Source: Desulfovibrio sp. (GTDB lineage: Bacteria > Desulfobacterota > Desulfovibrionia > Desulfovibrionales > Desulfovibrionaceae). Taken from it: a stretch of 7,696 nt of DNA. The stretch covers positions 1 to 7,696 of the forward strand of contig JAQVZK010000107.1 of NCBI GenBank assembly GCA_028708195.1. The letters run 5' to 3'. The first letter of the stretch is position 1. Every line of letters starts with the position of its first letter. The notes beneath the pieces were generated by a model. It did no database searches. It had not been told where the DNA came from and saw only the letters and a program-made list of their open reading frames with translations. Made by a program: the position numbers and the translations under genes. This document shows positions 5,259 through 7,696 of this stretch, piece by piece.

Positions 5259-6174
5259 CACTTCCGCTCCTGCCCTTGTTTTTGATCATGTATGCGTCTG
5301 CCGTGGCGGCAGGCTCATACTTGAAGACGTGTGCGCCACTGTGCCCGCTGGCAGCAGCACCGTGCTGATTGGCCCCAACGGGGCGGGAAAAACCACGTTG
5401 CTGCTCTGTCTTATCGGCGAAATGAACTACACTGGCCGTATTGAGGCGGCGGGTCAAACAGGCCTGCCGCGCACGGCCTATGTGCCGCAGCATCTGCATA
5501 TGGATGCAAGCCTGCCCTTGCGGGTTAGCGAATTTTTGGCCCTTAACCGGCAACGCCGCCCCCTGTGGCTTGGGCTTAAACCCTCCATCCGCAAGCAGGC
5601 GCGAGAACTGCTGGCCTTGGTGCAGGCAGAAAAGCTTGAAAACCGCCGCCTGAGCGATCTTTCTGGGGGCGAAATGCGCCGGGTGCTGCTGGCGGCGGCC
5701 TTTGCCCGCGAACCCCGCCTGCTCGTGCTCGACGAGCCCGCCGCCGGGGTTGACGTTCAGGGCGAGCGGCTGTTTTGGGAGGTGCTCAACAAGGTGCGCC
5801 TGCAGCAGGGCTTCACCCAGATAATAGTCAGCCACAACCTCTCATTGGCCGCGCACTACGCAACCCACGTCATTTGCCTCAATAAAAAAGTCTGCGCCCA
5901 AGGCGCGCCCCACGAAGCCCTTGGCGCTTCAACCCTGATGCAGCTCTTTGGCGTGCCCATCCATCTTTATCCCGACCAGTGCGCCCCCGCTGACCCGGCC
6001 TGCCCGCAGTGTGGTGCTGTGTGCGCGCAAGATAAACTTTTGCCTGAGTATTCAAGTGTGCAGCGTCGTGGCGGGGCGGTGGCTCCCAAGGATATTCTGC
6101 CGGAAGGGCCTGGCCCAAAAGGCCGTGCGGATGGGGCGGCGCGCCCTTCTGCCGGGGGGAGCGGTCATGCCTGA
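5245..6174 (+). CDS. znuC: Zinc ABC transporter ATP-binding protein with cysteine-rich C-terminal extension
   Basis: The product (309 residues) is the cytoplasmic ATPase that powers zinc import through ZnuB. All ABC motifs are intact: Walker A GPNGAGKTT (43-51), Q-loop Q82 (VPQHL), signature LSGGE (139-143), Walker B LLVLDEP (D163, E164), D-loop and switch H197 (VSHN). The core ends near residue 240. A tail of about 65 residues follows, with C246, C253, C256 and C260 (spacing C-x6-C-x2-C-x3-C) and then a Gly/Pro/Ala-rich end; the cluster is unusual for the ATPase core and may bind metal. The start is a TTG: the one at 5245 has a GAGAAG sequence (5235-5240) upstream, whereas the TTG at 5233 has none, so 5245 is preferred; four extra residues are possible. 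It overlaps znuA by 14 bases and znuB by 8, indicating coupled translation. Specificity for Zn over Mn rests on the neighbouring ZnuA. Confidence 0.92.
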   Translation: MSSADTSAPALVFDHVCVCRGGRLILEDVCATVPAGSSTVLIGPNGAGKTTLLLCLIGEMNYTGRIEAAGQTGLPRTAYVPQHLHMDASLPLRVSEFLALNRQRRPLWLGLKPSIRKQARELLALVQAEKLENRRLSDLSGGEMRRVLLAAAFAREPRLLVLDEPAAGVDVQGERLFWEVLNKVRLQQGFTQIIVSHNLSLAAHYATHVICLNKKVCAQGAPHEALGASTLMQLFGVPIHLYPDQCAPADPACPQCGAVCAQDKLLPEYSSVQRRGGAVAPKDILPEGPGPKGRADGAARPSAGGSGHA

Positions 6175-7033
6175 TCTTACTCTGCTCTATGATATTTTGG
6201 GGCGCTTGCCGCTGGATTGCCTGCAAATGCGCTTCATGCAACAGGCCCTGCTGGGCTTGCTTTTGCTGGCCCCAATGGCCTCTGTGCTGGGGGTGGAGGT
6301 CATCAGCTTTCGCATGGCTTTTTTTTCTGACGCCATCGGCCATTCTGCCTTCGCCGGGGTGGCTCTGGGCCTGATTCTTGCCATTAACCCGCGTCTTTCC
6401 ATGCCTCTTTTTGGCGTGCTGGTGGGCTTGGGTATCATGGCCGTGCGGCGGCGCAGCAACCTTTCTGGCGATACGGTCATTGGCATCGTGTTCTCCGCCG
6501 TGGTGGCCTTCGGTCTGGCTGTAGTCAGCCGCGCCCCTGGCGTGGGACGCGACATGCAGCGCTTTTTGTACGGTGATATTCTTACCATCACCGAAGGCGA
6601 AACCGGTTTTCTACTGCTGCTTTTTATTGTCATGCTGTTTTTTCAGGTGGTTGGTTACAACCGGTTGCTGTATATCGCCCTAAACCCGGTTATGGCCCGC
6701 GTGCACGGGGTGCGGGTTGCCCTGTGGCAGTACAGCTTCGCGGCCCTGCTGGCTTTGGCAGTCATGTTCTCTGTCTGGGCGGTGGGCGTGCTGCTTGTGA
6801 CAGCGCTACTTATAGTGCCAGCGGCCACGGCCCGTAACCTGGCCACCACCGCAGGCGGCATGTTCTGGTGGGCGCTTGTGGTGGGGCTCAGTTCTGCCTT
6901 CATTGGCCTTGTGCTTTCAGCACAGGAGTGGATGTCCACCGCCAGCGGCGCTACCGTGATTCTTGTTTCCTGCTGCTGGTTTGCCCTGAGCGCCCTGGTG
7001 GCTGGTATGCGCGGCAGCCGTAAGGCCGCCTGA
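6167..7033 (+). CDS. znuB: Zinc ABC transporter membrane permease
   Basis: The product (288 residues) is the integral inner-membrane subunit forming the zinc translocation path, presumably as a homodimer. The chain is mostly hydrophobic, with about eight or nine membrane helices. Family signatures are visible: FFSDAIGHSAFAGVALG (52-68, with D55 and H59, the counterpart of the GDAISHA motif), GDTVIGIVFSAVVAFGLAV, RFLYGDIL, and VTALLIVPAATAR near the C-terminal third. The length is normal for the family. The ATG at 6167 lies inside the end of znuC (stop 6172-6174) and has a G-rich ribosome binding site, GGGGGAG, five bases upstream. It is the last gene of the operon; a strong hairpin follows at 7110. 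No anomaly was seen. Confidence 0.94.
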   Translation: MPDLTLLYDILGRLPLDCLQMRFMQQALLGLLLLAPMASVLGVEVISFRMAFFSDAIGHSAFAGVALGLILAINPRLSMPLFGVLVGLGIMAVRRRSNLSGDTVIGIVFSAVVAFGLAVVSRAPGVGRDMQRFLYGDILTITEGETGFLLLLFIVMLFFQVVGYNRLLYIALNPVMARVHGVRVALWQYSFAALLALAVMFSVWAVGVLLVTALLIVPAATARNLATTAGGMFWWALVVGLSSAFIGLVLSAQEWMSTASGATVILVSCCWFALSALVAGMRGSRKAA

Positions 7034-7048
7034 CACGGGGCTTGATTG

Positions 7049-7099
7049 GGGAAGGCTTTGTGGGGAGAGAGAGTTTTGTGAGAGGAGAGATTTTTGTGT
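7049..7099 (+). repeat. Imperfect purine-rich triplicate before the terminator
   Basis: Between the znuB stop and the terminator there are three loosely similar units of about 15-18 bases, each a purine-rich run followed by TTTGTG: around GGGGAAGGCTTTGTG, GGGAGAGAGAGTTTTGTG and AGAGGAGAGATTTTTGTG. The similarity is partial and could reflect low complexity. No function is evident. Confidence 0.4.
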
Positions 7100-7109
7100 T
7101 GGGAAACGA

Positions 7110-7141
7110 GAAAGCCTCCCTGCTTTGGCAGGGAGGCTTTC
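7110..7141. terminator. Bidirectional intrinsic terminator between znuB and tpx
   Basis: GAAAGCCTCCCTGC (7110-7123) and GCAGGGAGGCTTTC (7128-7141) form a perfect 14-base-pair stem with a TTTG loop. The stem has a GC-rich core flanked by AAA on the left and TTT on the right, so both transcripts end in a short U run within the stem base. It sits between convergent genes, where a shared terminator is expected. The U tract is short, so termination may need more than this hairpin. Confidence 0.8.
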
Positions 7142-7179
7142 ATTGCGCGCGGAGCACGGAAGGGCGGTGTGCCCGCGCT

Positions 7180-7683
7180 TTATGCAATCTTTTTAACAGC
7201 CGCCAGGGCGGCGTCATAATCAGGCTCATGTGAAACTTCAGGAACAAACTGGGTGTAGGCAACCGTGCCGTCAGGAGCCACAACTACGATGGCCCGGGTC
7301 AACAGACGCAGTTCGTCAATAAGCAGCCCGTAGTCTTTGCCAAAATTCCTTTCTTTGTAGTCAGAAAGGGTTTCAACAGACTGAACGCCAGCAGCGCCGC
7401 ACCAGCGGGCCTGGGCAAAGGGCAGGTCGCAGCTTACAGCCACGATGCACACCTTGCCAGAAAGAGCGGCGGCTTCTTTGTTAAAGCGGCGCACTTCCAT
7501 ATCGCATGTAGGAGTATCAAGAGAGGGCACACTCACGAGCACCAACACCTTGCCCGCATAGTCCTTGAGGCTGCGGGGGGTCATGTCGTTGGCAACCAGG
7601 GTGAAGTCCGGCGCTTTCTGCCCAACCGTGGGCTGATTGCCGGTCAGGTGCATAGTGTTGCCTTTAAAAGTAACTGTATTCAT
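7180..7683 (-). CDS. tpx: Thiol peroxidase (atypical 2-Cys peroxiredoxin)
   Basis: The product (167 residues) reduces hydrogen peroxide and alkyl hydroperoxides with electrons from thioredoxin in the cytoplasm; E. coli Tpx is of the same length. The peroxidatic cysteine is C60 in PSLDTPTCDMEV (53-64), preceded by the conserved Pro/Thr of the active site, and the resolving cysteine is C95 in FAQARWCGAAGV, matching E. coli Tpx positions 61 and 95. Two further cysteines are at 79 and 85. The opening MNTVTFKGN and the VGQKAPDFTL segment are typical of the family. The start is supported by the ribosome binding site AAGGAG (7689-7694 read on the minus strand), five bases before the ATG at the right edge of the window; the promoter lies outside. 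The gene converges on the znu operon and is complete. A peroxide-scavenging role suits an anaerobe facing oxygen, but this is inference. Confidence 0.96.
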   Translation of the reverse strand: MNTVTFKGNTMHLTGNQPTVGQKAPDFTLVANDMTPRSLKDYAGKVLVLVSVPSLDTPTCDMEVRRFNKEAAALSGKVCIVAVSCDLPFAQARWCGAAGVQSVETLSDYKERNFGKDYGLLIDELRLLTRAIVVVAPDGTVAYTQFVPEVSHEPDYDAALAAVKKIA

Positions 7684-7696
7684 ACAAACTCCTTGT

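Noticed and set aside
4047..5261. A 404-codon open frame on the minus strand covering the whole of znuA
   Set aside because: It is antisense to a gene with clear ZnuA motifs and a signal peptide. It is open because of GC-biased codons, and its product is low-complexity (Val/Ala/Met runs) exactly where znuA encodes the His-rich loop.

Overview
The window is an ordinary-looking piece of bacterial chromosome, moderately GC-rich, with compact genes on both strands. No single gene fixes the species. The closest match from memory is a sulfate-reducing deltaproteobacterium of the Desulfovibrio group. The reasons are the overall codon style, a periplasmic histidine-rich zinc-binding protein of the ZnuA type, and a long intergenic palindrome of a kind I recall as frequent in Desulfovibrio genomes. 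This assignment is inference and was not checked by any search.

Layout from left to right. Bases 1-90 hold the first 30 codons of a leftward gene of unknown function. A divergent intergenic gap (91-346) leads to prmA (347-1195), the ribosomal protein L11 methyltransferase. Three bases after it comes a small three-helix membrane protein of unknown function (1199-1615) with a short in-frame tandem repeat (ADKIL x3). A convergent junction with several hairpins (1608-1708) separates it from a leftward gene for a secreted M23-family peptidoglycan endopeptidase (1709-2641). A second divergent gap (2642-2877) leads to a pirin-family cupin protein (2878-3738).

A gap of about 350 bases (3739-4085) contains a near-perfect 40-base palindrome and weak promoter-like sequences but no credible gene. 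It precedes a three-gene zinc uptake operon. znuA (4086-5258) encodes the periplasmic binding protein with a long histidine-rich loop. znuC (5245-6174) encodes the ATPase, with an unusual four-cysteine C-terminal extension. znuB (6167-7033) encodes the membrane permease. The three reading frames overlap (14 and 8 bases), which points to one transcript and coupled translation. A strong hairpin terminator (7110-7141) lies between znuB and the convergent tpx gene (7180-7683), a thiol peroxidase.

Together these are housekeeping and stress functions: ribosome modification, cell-wall maintenance, high-affinity zinc import and peroxide detoxification. I found no phage, IS element, CRISPR array, toxin-antitoxin pair, RNA gene or obvious new defence system. 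The details most worth a second look are the cysteine cluster at the end of ZnuC, the lone cysteine beside a metal ligand in ZnuA, the histidine-rich loop and its repetitive DNA, the 36-base perfect palindrome, and the ADKIL repeat.
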